This document shows positions 35,816-44,152 of a DNA stretch of 64,000 bases, in pieces (position 1 is the stretch's first letter; every line of letters begins with the position of its first letter). Position numbers and translations under genes: made by a program. Origin of the DNA: Gluconobacter vitians (GTDB taxonomy: Bacteria > Pseudomonadota > Alphaproteobacteria > Acetobacterales > Acetobacteraceae); the NCBI RefSeq assembly GCF_015244565.1, contig NZ_JABCQG010000011.1, positions 45,475-109,474 of the forward strand, written 5' to 3'. The notes under the pieces were generated by a model. That model was not told the DNA's origin and did no database searches. It saw only the letters and a list, made by a program, of their open reading frames with translations.

Positions 35816-37396
35816 ATGTCATCGATTCATGAGGTTTCTTCCGCGGCCAGTGCTTCCGCACCTTACGACCTGCTGGTCGTGGGCGGTGGCATCAATGGCT
35901 GTGGAATTGCAAGGGATGCCGCGGGCAGGGGAGCAAAGGTGCTTCTCGTCGAGCAGGATGACCTTGCGAACCATACATCTTCCGCGAGCACCAAGCTGAT
36001 CCACGGTGGCCTGCGCTATCTCGAATATTACGAGTTCCGGCTGGTCCGCGAGGCCCTGATGGAGCGTGAGCGTCTGCTGAAGATCGCGCCGCACATCATC
36101 TGGCCGATGCGTTTTGTCCTGCCACATTCGAAAATGCTGCGTCCGGCCTGGCTGCTGCGGACAGGACTGTTCCTGTACGATCACCTCTGTCCGAACATGA
36201 CGCTGCCGCGAACGAAGGCGCTGAACCTGCGGACGGCTCCGGCCGGTAAGCCGCTGCGTCCGGAATATGTGCGCGGTTTCGAATATTCCGATGGCTGGGT
36301 GCAAGACAGCCGGCTTGTCGTTCTCAACGCCATGGATGCCGTGCGCGTCGGGGCAGACATCCGGACGCGGACCCGTCTGGTGAAGGCTGTGCGTGCGCCT
36401 CAGGGCTGGACCGCAACGATTGAAAACACCGAGACTGGCGAGCAGAGCACGGTTTACGCCAGGGCTGTCGTCAATGCGGCGGGTCCATGGGTTGCCGAAC
36501 TGCTTCAGGATCGCCTGAACGTGCCGAGCCGCAACCGCGTGCGTCTGGTCAAGGGAAGCCACATCGTGGTGCCGCGCGTCTTCGAAGGCTCGCAGGCTTA
36601 CATCTTCCAGAACCCGGACAAGCGGATCGTCTTCGCCATTCCTTACGAGCAGGATTTCACCCTGATCGGCACCACGGATGTTCCGTGGGAGCAGGATCCG
36701 GGTCATGTCGAAATCTCGCCCGACGAAGTGACCTATCTGTGTGAGAGCGTAAACCGCTACTTCACGAAGACCGTGCGTCCCGATGACGTTGTCTGGACCT
36801 ATGCCGGCGTGCGTCCGCTCTATGATGACAACTCGGGCAATGCTTCGGCCGTGACCCGTGATTACGTCCTGGACGTGGATGCGACTGCCGCGCCGATCCT
36901 GTCCGTTTTCGGCGGCAAGATCACGACGTTCCGCAAGCTCGCCGAGCATGCCGTTGAGAAGCTCGCACAGCATCTTCCCGTCCTGCGCAAGCCGGGCTGG
37001 ACGGATGGGACGCCGCTTCCCGGAGGCGAGTTCGCCCCGAAGGATTTCGAGGCACAGCTTCGCCGTTTCAGAGGGTATGCACCGCATCTGTCCGAGCGCA
37101 GTTCCTGGCGTCTGATGCGCAATTACGGCCTGCGGGCCTATGACATTGCGACACCTGATCCCGAGGGTATGGGCCGGAATTTCGGCGATACGCTCAGTGC
37201 GCGTGAGGTGGATTACCTGATCGACAATGAATGGGCCCGGACCGCCGAGGACATCCTGTGGCGCCGCTCGCGGCTTGGCCTGTTCGTCAGCGATGCCGAC
37301 CGTGCGGACCTTCAGACCTATGTCGAAGGCCGTCTGCAGGGCGGTGTTGTCTCCATTCCCGACCCCAGCCTGGTCACGCGTCAGAACGTCGCCTGA
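35816..37396 (+). CDS. glpD: Aerobic glycerol-3-phosphate dehydrogenase
   Basis: A 526-residue FAD enzyme bound to the inner membrane, oxidising sn-glycerol 3-phosphate to dihydroxyacetone phosphate with electrons to quinone. Seen: the FAD motif LLVVGGGINGCGIARDAAGRG, quoted as VVGGGINGCGIARDAA, LIHGGLRYLEYYEFRLVREAL, and the C-terminal FGGKITTFRKLAEHAVEKL. The start ATG at 35816 is preceded by AGGAGA; a GTG immediately before it is possible. First gene of glpD-glpF-glpK, with a GlpR-type inverted repeat upstream. A long antisense frame over the gene is not coding. Confidence 0.96.
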   Translation: MSSIHEVSSAASASAPYDLLVVGGGINGCGIARDAAGRGAKVLLVEQDDLANHTSSASTKLIHGGLRYLEYYEFRLVREALMERERLLKIAPHIIWPMRFVLPHSKMLRPAWLLRTGLFLYDHLCPNMTLPRTKALNLRTAPAGKPLRPEYVRGFEYSDGWVQDSRLVVLNAMDAVRVGADIRTRTRLVKAVRAPQGWTATIENTETGEQSTVYARAVVNAAGPWVAELLQDRLNVPSRNRVRLVKGSHIVVPRVFEGSQAYIFQNPDKRIVFAIPYEQDFTLIGTTDVPWEQDPGHVEISPDEVTYLCESVNRYFTKTVRPDDVVWTYAGVRPLYDDNSGNASAVTRDYVLDVDATAAPILSVFGGKITTFRKLAEHAVEKLAQHLPVLRKPGWTDGTPLPGGEFAPKDFEAQLRRFRGYAPHLSERSSWRLMRNYGLRAYDIATPDPEGMGRNFGDTLSAREVDYLIDNEWARTAEDILWRRSRLGLFVSDADRADLQTYVEGRLQGGVVSIPDPSLVTRQNVA

Positions 37397-37432
37397 CCGC
37401 ATAGCTTCATCTTTTCATGGCGGATACCAGTC

Positions 37433-38320
37433 ATGTCAGAAAACAGGCGTTACCTTGGTGAGCTCCTCTCGGAGTTCTTCGCAGTCGCAATCATCATTCT
37501 CTTCGGAGATGGTGTTGCGGCCATGTACTCTCTGTACGATCCCAGTCCGTATAAAACGGCCTACTGGGGTGTGTGTATCGTCTGGGGCCTTGGCGTGACG
37601 GTAGCGATCTACGCGACCGGCGCCATCAGCGGAACCCATGCAAACCCGGCTGTCACGTTGTCGCTGGCCATGTTCCGCGGCTTTTCGTGGAAAAAAGTGC
37701 TTCCTTACATTAGCGCTCAAGCTCTGGGCGGTTTTGTCGGCGCAGCACTCGTGTACTCGCTTTATGTCCCGGTGATCGACCATTTCAACGTGGCGCATAA
37801 CCTGACGCGCGCTGTCGATGGTGGTGCAGCGGGCGTGTTCTTTACCCATCCGGGTGATTTCGTCACGGTCTCGCATGCGTTCTGGGATGAGCTGGTTCTG
37901 ACGGCCGTTCTGGTGTTCGGCATCTTCGCGATCACCTGCCAGTACAACACGCAGGCCCCGCAGGCGAACTCCAGCGCGCTGATCATCGGTCTGCTGGTCG
38001 CAATCATCGGTGCATCCTGTGGCTATCTGGATGCCTGGGCCATCAATCCGGCCCGTGATTTCGGCCCGCGGCTGTTCTGCTTCCTTGCAGGATGGGGACA
38101 GAGCGCCCTGCCGGCACCGGGCAACTATTTCTGGGTTCCGATCGTAGCCCCGCTGGTCGGTGGTCCGATCGGGGCGGCCATCTATCAGTACGGTCTGCGT
38201 CCCTTCATGCCCCGCTATGTCGAGCAGACCATTACCGTCACACCTGAAGGCATCAACCCTGCCGAGCCGGTTCTGGTCGTCTCCAATCCTGCCGAACCCG
38301 TCATCAACCGTGTCTCCTGA
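37433..38320 (+). CDS. glpF: Glycerol uptake facilitator (aquaglyceroporin)
   Basis: A 295-residue MIP-family channel with six helices and two half-helices. The two NPA boxes are at 71-73 (GTHANPAVTLSL) and 205-207 (WAINPARDFGPRLF); the Asp after the second NPA box (NPARD) marks a glycerol rather than water channel. It admits glycerol by diffusion, which GlpK then traps. The C-terminal tail after residue about 255 is longer than usual, and is Val/Glu/Pro-rich. It sits 36 bp after glpD and 52 bp before glpK; all three are probably one transcript. Confidence 0.95.
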   Translation: MSENRRYLGELLSEFFAVAIIILFGDGVAAMYSLYDPSPYKTAYWGVCIVWGLGVTVAIYATGAISGTHANPAVTLSLAMFRGFSWKKVLPYISAQALGGFVGAALVYSLYVPVIDHFNVAHNLTRAVDGGAAGVFFTHPGDFVTVSHAFWDELVLTAVLVFGIFAITCQYNTQAPQANSSALIIGLLVAIIGASCGYLDAWAINPARDFGPRLFCFLAGWGQSALPAPGNYFWVPIVAPLVGGPIGAAIYQYGLRPFMPRYVEQTITVTPEGINPAEPVLVVSNPAEPVINRVS

Positions 38321-38372
38321 AATCCGTCCGAAACCTTCCGAATTCTCAAGACCTTCTGCCGGAGAATATACA

Positions 38373-39902
38373 ATGAGCAACAAAGACTGCATCCTCGCCA
38401 TCGATCAGGGCACGACCTCGACCCGCAGCATCGTCTTTGGAAAAGATGCGCAGGCGCTGTCGATTTCCCGTCGCGAGTTCCCCCAGCATTACCCCGAACT
38501 CGGCTGGGTCGAGCATGATGTGGAAGACATCTGGCGCGATGTGCTGGCTACGGCACGTGAAGCGATCGACGAGGTCGGCGGTCCGGACCGTATCGCGGCC
38601 CTCGGCATCACCAACCAGCGCGAAACCATCGTGATCTGGGACCGTGAGACGGGCCGTGCGATCCATCGTGCGCTCGTCTGGCAGGACCGCCGGACGGCCC
38701 ATGAGTGCAACCTGCTCCGTCAGCAGGGCAAGGAAGCCATGGTCCGGGAAAAGACCGGCCTTCTGCTCGATCCGTATTTCTCCGCAAGCAAGATTGCCTG
38801 GCTGCTGGATCATGTGCCCGATGCGCGCCGTCGTGCGGAAGCGGGCGAACTTGCCGCGGGTACGATCGACAGCTTCCTGCTGTGGCGTCTGACGGGCGGC
38901 AAGCGTCATGCAACAGACATCACCAATGCCTGCCGGACGTCACTGTTCAACATCCATACGCAGGAATGGGACGAGGACCTTCTTCAGCTTTTCAACGTCC
39001 CGCGTTCGCTCCTGCCGGAAGTCTGCGACAACAGCAGCGATTTCGGCGAAACGGAAGCCAAGCTGTTCGGGGAGAAAATTGCCATTGGTGGCATGGCGGG
39101 TGACCAGCACGCTGCCGTCATCGGGCAGGCCTGCTTCCAGGAAGGCATGGCAAAGGCGACTTACGGCACGGGCTGCTTCATGCTGCTCAATACCGGTGAG
39201 AAGCCCATCATGTCCCATAACCGTCTGCTGACGACGATCGCCTATCGCATCGGGGGCAAGACCTTCTATGCGCTCGAAGGCTCCATCTTCGTCGCCGGTG
39301 CCGGCATCAAGTGGCTGCGTGACGGACTGAAGCTGATTACGCATGCTTCCCAGACCGATGACATGGCGACGCGCATCCCGGACAGTCATGGCGTCTATAT
39401 GGTTCCGGCTTTTGTCGGACTTGGTGCACCGCACTGGGATCCAGATGCCCGTGGACTGATCTGTGGTCTGACGCTGGGTTCCACGCAGGCTCATATCGCC
39501 CGTGCCATGCTGGAATCGGTGGCATTCCAGACCTACGACCTGATCCGCGCGATGCGTGAGGACGGCGCCATGCGCACCAGCATCCTGCGTATCGATGGTG
39601 GTATGGCCGTCAATGACTGGTTCGCCCAGTTTCTGTCGTCCATGCTGAAGGCTGAAGTCGAGCGTCCGGTCAATATCGAGACCACGGCTCTTGGTGCGGC
39701 CTTCCTTGCCGGTCTGCAGGTCGGCCTGTGGAAGAGCTTGGATGAAGTTGCAGCAACCTGGAAACAGGAGCGCGTTTTTGCGCCGAAGATGGATCCGGCC
39801 CAGCGCCGCATCATGATCGACGGCTGGCATGACGCGGTGCGTCGCACGCTGACACCGCCCGCCCAGCCCACCGCAGAGGTCACGTCGATCCGTGCGGCTT
39901 GA
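38373..39902 (+). CDS. glpK: Glycerol kinase
   Basis: A 509-residue FGGY-family kinase forming sn-glycerol 3-phosphate from glycerol and ATP. Seen: the N-terminal phosphate motif ILAIDQGTTSTRSIVFGKD, the glycerol-binding WQDRRTAHE, GDQHAAVIGQACF, YGTGCFMLLNTGE and the C-terminal IDGGMAVNDWFAQFLSS. The start at 38373 follows GGAGAATATACA. The frame stays open upstream into glpF, but that part is not kinase sequence. It ends the operon with a strong terminator 22 bp after the stop. With GlpF and GlpD it takes glycerol into lower glycolysis or the pentose phosphate route. Confidence 0.97.
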   Translation: MSNKDCILAIDQGTTSTRSIVFGKDAQALSISRREFPQHYPELGWVEHDVEDIWRDVLATAREAIDEVGGPDRIAALGITNQRETIVIWDRETGRAIHRALVWQDRRTAHECNLLRQQGKEAMVREKTGLLLDPYFSASKIAWLLDHVPDARRRAEAGELAAGTIDSFLLWRLTGGKRHATDITNACRTSLFNIHTQEWDEDLLQLFNVPRSLLPEVCDNSSDFGETEAKLFGEKIAIGGMAGDQHAAVIGQACFQEGMAKATYGTGCFMLLNTGEKPIMSHNRLLTTIAYRIGGKTFYALEGSIFVAGAGIKWLRDGLKLITHASQTDDMATRIPDSHGVYMVPAFVGLGAPHWDPDARGLICGLTLGSTQAHIARAMLESVAFQTYDLIRAMREDGAMRTSILRIDGGMAVNDWFAQFLSSMLKAEVERPVNIETTALGAAFLAGLQVGLWKSLDEVAATWKQERVFAPKMDPAQRRIMIDGWHDAVRRTLTPPAQPTAEVTSIRAA

Positions 39903-39923
39903 GCGTTAAACATGTTTTGACCG

Positions 39924-39956
39924 GCCGGCGCTCTGAAAGGAGCGCCGGCTTTTTTT
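39924..39956 (+). terminator. Intrinsic terminator of glpDFK
   Basis: GCCGGCGCT (39924-39932) pairs perfectly with AGCGCCGGC (39941-39949) around an 8-nt loop, followed by seven T (39950-39956). This is a textbook intrinsic terminator 22 bp after glpK. Confidence 0.93.
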
Positions 39957-40156
39957 ATGGCGTTCACGCTATAAAAAAGGTCTGCATAGTAAAACGGAAA
40001 TAAATATATCTGAAAAACCTGAAATACACGCTACAGATGAAGTTTGCGTGTAAACAAATCCGCTTTTCCTTCGGAGCGTCAAGCTTCGACTTGAACAAAG
40101 ACGTAGCCCGGCATTGAAGCGACCGGCACAGGCATCTCTGAAAAGGAAAGAACGGC

Positions 40157-41203
40157 ATGAAACCAACGGAAAAACGCATCTTCGGGCGGAGCGGAGTTGA
40201 CGTTACGGCCTTCGCGTTCGGGACCGCCCCGCTGGGAAATTTCCTTCATGAAGTTGGGGAAGAGGCAGCCCAGACCATGATCAGCCATGCCTGGGACAGC
40301 GGGATCAGGCTGTTTGATACGGCGCCCATGTACGGCCACGGACTGGCGGAACTTCGGCTCGGACACGCCCTGCGCTGGAAAAACCGGGATGATTACGCTC
40401 TTACGTCGAAAGTCGGCCGTGTCCTTCATCCGGCGCCGCGCTCCAGCATTGATTTTGCGCCCTGGAACAATGCCGCTGCCAACACGATGACGTTCGATTA
40501 CAGCTATGACGGCACGATGCGGGCATTTGAAGACTCCCTTCAGCGTCTGGCACTGGAACGGATCGATTTCGTGTTCATTCACGATATTGATCGCTTCACT
40601 CATGGGGACGCACAGCCCGAGCATTTCAGAGCGGCCATGAATGGAAGCTGGCGCGCGCTGGAAAAACTGCGCTCTGAAGGCGTAATCAAAGGCATCGGTG
40701 TCGGGGCCAATGAATGGCAGGTCTGCCATGAAGCCCTGCAACAGCGGGATTTCGACTGCTTCCTGCTGGCAGGCCGCTACACACTGCTTGAACAGGATGC
40801 GCTCGAAAGTTTTCTGCCGCTTTGCGAAGAACGCGGCGTCAGCCTTCTGGTGGGCGGAGGTTTCAATTCCGGCATTCTCGCGACAGGCGCCGTCCCCGGT
40901 GCGAAATATAACTACACGCCCGCACCGGCCGAAATCCTTGACCGTGTTTCACGGATCGAAGCCGTCTGCCGGGAATACAACGTGCCCCTGCCGGCCGCAG
41001 CCTTGCAGTTCGTCGTGGCACACCCGGCCATCAAGGCTTTCTGCGCCGGAACCCGGACAGTCGATCAGCTTGAACAGAACCTTGGCTGGTTCAGCCATCC
41101 AATCCCGCCTGAGTTCTGGGAAGCCCTGAAGCAGCGCGGCCTTCTGGCAGAAAATGCGCCCGTTCCGTCTGATATGGCTGAGAAAGAGCTGGAGCCTAAC
41201 TGA
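40157..41203 (+). CDS. Aldo/keto reductase, D-threo-aldose 1-dehydrogenase-like
   Basis: A 348-residue NAD(P)-dependent TIM-barrel oxidoreductase. Seen: FDTAPMYGHGLAELRLGHAL (Asp and Tyr of the catalytic tetrad), the Lys in LTSKVGRVLHP, and HDIDRFTHGD, where the catalytic His follows the strand DFVFIH. The CAGTRTVDQLEQNLGW segment near the C terminus binds the cofactor. The best fit is the subgroup of L-fucose/D-threo-aldose 1-dehydrogenase and pyridoxal 4-dehydrogenase. It is a single plus-strand gene between glpK and a convergent Rieske oxygenase. The true substrate is not evident. Confidence 0.82.
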   Translation: MKPTEKRIFGRSGVDVTAFAFGTAPLGNFLHEVGEEAAQTMISHAWDSGIRLFDTAPMYGHGLAELRLGHALRWKNRDDYALTSKVGRVLHPAPRSSIDFAPWNNAAANTMTFDYSYDGTMRAFEDSLQRLALERIDFVFIHDIDRFTHGDAQPEHFRAAMNGSWRALEKLRSEGVIKGIGVGANEWQVCHEALQQRDFDCFLLAGRYTLLEQDALESFLPLCEERGVSLLVGGGFNSGILATGAVPGAKYNYTPAPAEILDRVSRIEAVCREYNVPLPAAALQFVVAHPAIKAFCAGTRTVDQLEQNLGWFSHPIPPEFWEALKQRGLLAENAPVPSDMAEKELEPN

Positions 41204-41212
41204 CGCCCATTT

Positions 41213-42268
41213 TCAAGCCGTGAAGAATTGGCTGAAACCCATGCTGCGCAGGGCACGGCGATAGGCGATCGAACTCCGATCCGCCATCACATGCGCTTCC
41301 AGCGTGGGGTCCAGCGGCAGGTTCTCGGGTTTCTGCGCCTCGACCAGAGCACGGTCCTCTTCAAAAACCTTGCGGTTGAAATCATAGACGGCCTGAACCG
41401 GGATATGCTTGTCGAAGTTCTTACAGATCGGTGAGAACATCCGCGTCATTCGTGCCGAGACGGGGGAGGCGGCATTCATGATGACCAGCCGCCCATTATC
41501 CGGGAAATGGATTTCCAGTGTTGCGACGAAGGGCACATGCACGCGGAAATGCCGCAGCCATTCGAAGCCCGGCTTTTCCCAGTCTTCGTGACCCACGGGA
41601 AAATTGCTGGCTGTGCTGCGGTATTCTGCCTCAAAGCCGTCTTTCGTCATCTTAGGCATATAAGAGGGAACGACGGGATTGTCGGGATCGGCGAAGGTCT
41701 CCGTATGGACGAAAGCGAAATGCGCCACGTCGATGAACCCCTCAACCTGCCGACCTGCAAAGCCCGCAATATCGATCCAGGGGCAGTTGATCTGCTGATA
41801 GTCTGGCTCATCCCAGTGCGGCATCGGCGGAATGTTCTGGGAGCCATCGGAGTTCAGGCACGTCCAGATCAGCCCGTATTGCTCGACAGCCGGATAAGTC
41901 TGCAGGTTCAGCTTGGAGGGAATGGCATTGTCAGGATGTGCCGGGACCCGGACGCAACGTCCCTCCGCCCCGAAGCGGAACCCGTGATAGGCGCAGGCGA
42001 TCGTCTCGCCGTTACCCTTGCTCATGCTCAGTGGCACGCCCCGATGCGGGCACAGATCATCCGCAATCACGATCCGCTCACCAGCGCGATAAATCACGAG
42101 TGGCGCGTCCAGCAGCGTGACGCCAAGCGGACTGTCTCTCAGTTCACGGACCAGCGCCACCGGATGCCAGCAGCGGGACAGCAGATCCCAGTCGGCAGGC
42201 TCGAACGTGCAGTTGCGGGGCAGGGGAGCAGAGGACGGGCGTTCGGTCTGAGGGGCCTGTAAGGTCAT
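41213..42268 (-). CDS. Rieske non-heme iron oxygenase (ring-hydroxylating / O-demethylase type)
   Basis: A 351-residue oxygenase subunit. The Rieske cluster ligands are CPHRG (Cys73, His75) and CAYHG (Cys92, His95). The mononuclear iron site is EGFIDVAHFAFVH (Asp180, His183, His188). This matches the vanillate demethylase/phthalate dioxygenase-like group. Such oxygenases need a ferredoxin-reductase partner; none is in the window, so it borrows one or the gene is elsewhere. Single gene, converging with the aldo/keto reductase. The natural substrate is unknown. Confidence 0.87.
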   Translation of the reverse strand: MTLQAPQTERPSSAPLPRNCTFEPADWDLLSRCWHPVALVRELRDSPLGVTLLDAPLVIYRAGERIVIADDLCPHRGVPLSMSKGNGETIACAYHGFRFGAEGRCVRVPAHPDNAIPSKLNLQTYPAVEQYGLIWTCLNSDGSQNIPPMPHWDEPDYQQINCPWIDIAGFAGRQVEGFIDVAHFAFVHTETFADPDNPVVPSYMPKMTKDGFEAEYRSTASNFPVGHEDWEKPGFEWLRHFRVHVPFVATLEIHFPDNGRLVIMNAASPVSARMTRMFSPICKNFDKHIPVQAVYDFNRKVFEEDRALVEAQKPENLPLDPTLEAHVMADRSSIAYRRALRSMGFSQFFTA

Positions 42269-42506
42269 GAGGGGCTCCTAGGCGTTGGAGCCCCATCATT
42301 CCTCACCTGAGTGTTCTCAGATATATCAAATTCAATGATCATATGTTCGCAAAAAGAGATCACCGGAGTATTGTGAGGCCCAGTTTATAGAGTTCAGGCT
42401 TTGATCCTGCGGGACTTGGCAGTATCCTGTCACGCAGTCCGCAGCATGGACAGGCGCGAATGGCGCGTTTTTTCATTCCCTGCCGGCAAACAGGAAGTAT
42501 GTCCGC

Positions 42507-42761
42507 ATGACCGTCCCGCAGCAATCCAGCCCCTTTTTCCAGCAGCTGCGTCAGATCAATGGAGATCGTGGATTTCTTGCAAATCTGGGCGGTTTCTTCT
42601 GCGTCAGCTGCATGATGGGGCTGGGCAATCTGTTCAGCCAGTCGCTTTTTCATGAAAACATGGCATGGCTTCTGGGGCCGCTCATGGTCATGATCGCGCT
42701 CTATTTCTTCGTGCCGTATTTCATTCTGCTGCTGACGAACCGCCGCTCCGGCGAAAGCTGA
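42507..42761 (+). CDS. 84-residue two-helix membrane protein, hypothetical
   Basis: A short protein with two hydrophobic stretches, FLANLGGFFCVSCMMGLGNLF (residues about 23-42) and MAWLLGPLMVMIALYFFVPYF, ending in the basic and polar NRRSGES. AGGAAG lies 10 nt before the ATG. A clear terminator follows 18 nt after the stop, which supports a real transcription unit. No known family is recognised. It converges on sldC; function unknown. Confidence 0.6.
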   Translation: MTVPQQSSPFFQQLRQINGDRGFLANLGGFFCVSCMMGLGNLFSQSLFHENMAWLLGPLMVMIALYFFVPYFILLLTNRRSGES

Positions 42762-42778
42762 ACTTCGGAATGACCCAC

Positions 42779-42817
42779 AAAAAAGGGGAGGCGGATCAGA
42801 TCCGTCTCCCCTTTTTT
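42779..42817. terminator. Bidirectional terminator between small membrane gene and sldC
   Basis: A GC-rich stem at 42785-42811, from GGGGAGGCGGA to TCCGTCTCCCC (one G-U pair), is flanked by A-run 42779-42784 and T-run 42812-42817. It can end transcripts from both directions. Confidence 0.9.
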
Positions 42818-42835
42818 GTCTGTATGCCGCCAATA

Positions 42836-44152
42836 TCAGTGCGGCGTATTGTTCTTGCGCACCTGTGCGACCTGATCGGCCGTCACGTTATAGGAGCCGT
42901 TGCCAAACGTCTTACTGACATAGTTTACGAGGCTTGCGACTTCCTCGTCATCCAGACGCTGCACGTCTCCCGTGCTGCCAAAGGCAGGCATGCTGGCATG
43001 ACCGTCTGCGGTCGTGCGGTTCACGCCCATCAGGATCGTCATGATCAGGTTGTCGGGACGACCGGCGCCAACGGCGGAGTTTTTATAAAGGGACGGCGCG
43101 TACTGATCGACTGTTCCCGCACCATTCTGCCCGTGGCAGGCGGCGCAGTTGGCATCGAACAGGTTTGCCGGGCTCTTGTGCGACAGGTTGTCGATCCGCG
43201 TCAGCTCGCCCGAGCGGATATCGGGGATATCATTGGCCTTGCCGAACCCGTCACGCGGCTGATGATCGGCGTCATCCTCCATGGGTTTGACCTGGCGGAT
43301 GAAGGCCGCAAGCGCATGCAGGTCGGCATCGGTCAGATGGCTCGTGCTGTGTTCGACAGCTTCGCCCATCGGTCCGGCTGCCTGGCTTTTGCCCTTGACC
43401 CGGCCGGTGCGCAGATACTGGACGATGTCATCTTCGCTCCAGTCGCCAATGCCGCCGGTCCTGCTCGGCGTGATGTTTGGCGCATACCAGCCTGCAAGCG
43501 GGCTGCCCGCCAGATACTGATCGGATTTCTCCATCAGCATCACATTGCGGGGCGTATGACAAGTTCCGCAGTGTTCTAGCGCGGTCGCGAGGTATTTGCC
43601 GCGCCGCAGCGTGTCATAAGTGGCGGAATCGCCCGTTTCCTGCTTCTCGCTCCCTGCCAGCATGTTCCAGCCTGACAGGGTGAGGCGGATATTGCTGGGA
43701 AAGCTCAGCTGCGTGGCGGGGGGTGTTTCCGCAACCGGTTTGACCCCGTGCATGAACCAGACATACAGCGCGTGAATGTCCTGATCCGTCATGCCGGCGT
43801 AAGACACGTAAGGCATCACGGGATACAGGTTTTCGCCATCGCGGCGTTTGCCGCGACGCAGGGCCTGTTCGAAATCATGTTCCGAATATTTCCCGATGCC
43901 ATGATCGGCGTCAGGCGTAATATTCGTGGAAATGATGTCGCCCATGGGGGTTGCGATTTTCAGCCCACCCGCGAACGGCGTGCCGCCCTGTTTGGTGTGA
44001 CAGGCAACACAGTCCGCAGCCGTGGCGAGATAGGCGCCACGGTTCATGACATCCTGATCCACATCTGCCGCCCGCGCAGCATGAGCAGACAGTCCACCCA
44101 GAACCGTTCCGCCAACAAGGAAAGACCAGAAAACGGTTTTGAAATCAGGCAT
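42836..44152 (-). CDS. sldC: Triheme cytochrome c subunit of membrane FAD dehydrogenase
   Basis: A 438-residue periplasmic membrane-attached cytochrome. A signal segment (FLVGGTVLGGLSAHAARA) is followed by three heme sites, CVACH, CGTCH and CAACH, with later Met ligands. This is the cytochrome subunit of the three-subunit sorbitol/gluconate/2-ketogluconate dehydrogenase group, passing electrons from the flavoprotein to ubiquinone. It overlaps the large subunit gene by 8 bp and is the last gene of the S-L-C operon. The sld name follows from synteny near glpDFK recalled from G. oxydans, and from the gene order; the substrate is not proven by sequence. A bidirectional terminator lies downstream. 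Confidence 0.85.
   Translation of the reverse strand: MPDFKTVFWSFLVGGTVLGGLSAHAARAADVDQDVMNRGAYLATAADCVACHTKQGGTPFAGGLKIATPMGDIISTNITPDADHGIGKYSEHDFEQALRRGKRRDGENLYPVMPYVSYAGMTDQDIHALYVWFMHGVKPVAETPPATQLSFPSNIRLTLSGWNMLAGSEKQETGDSATYDTLRRGKYLATALEHCGTCHTPRNVMLMEKSDQYLAGSPLAGWYAPNITPSRTGGIGDWSEDDIVQYLRTGRVKGKSQAAGPMGEAVEHSTSHLTDADLHALAAFIRQVKPMEDDADHQPRDGFGKANDIPDIRSGELTRIDNLSHKSPANLFDANCAACHGQNGAGTVDQYAPSLYKNSAVGAGRPDNLIMTILMGVNRTTADGHASMPAFGSTGDVQRLDDEEVASLVNYVSKTFGNGSYNVTADQVAQVRKNNTPH

Noticed and set aside
35819..37402. A 527-codon frame antisense to glpD
   Set aside because: Same cause; glpD is complete with FAD motifs, and the antisense protein has no family features.
42360..42833. 157-codon minus-strand frame near the small two-helix protein
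   Set aside because: It crosses a strong bidirectional terminator and has no domain; the plus-strand two-helix protein with a ribosome site is the better choice.
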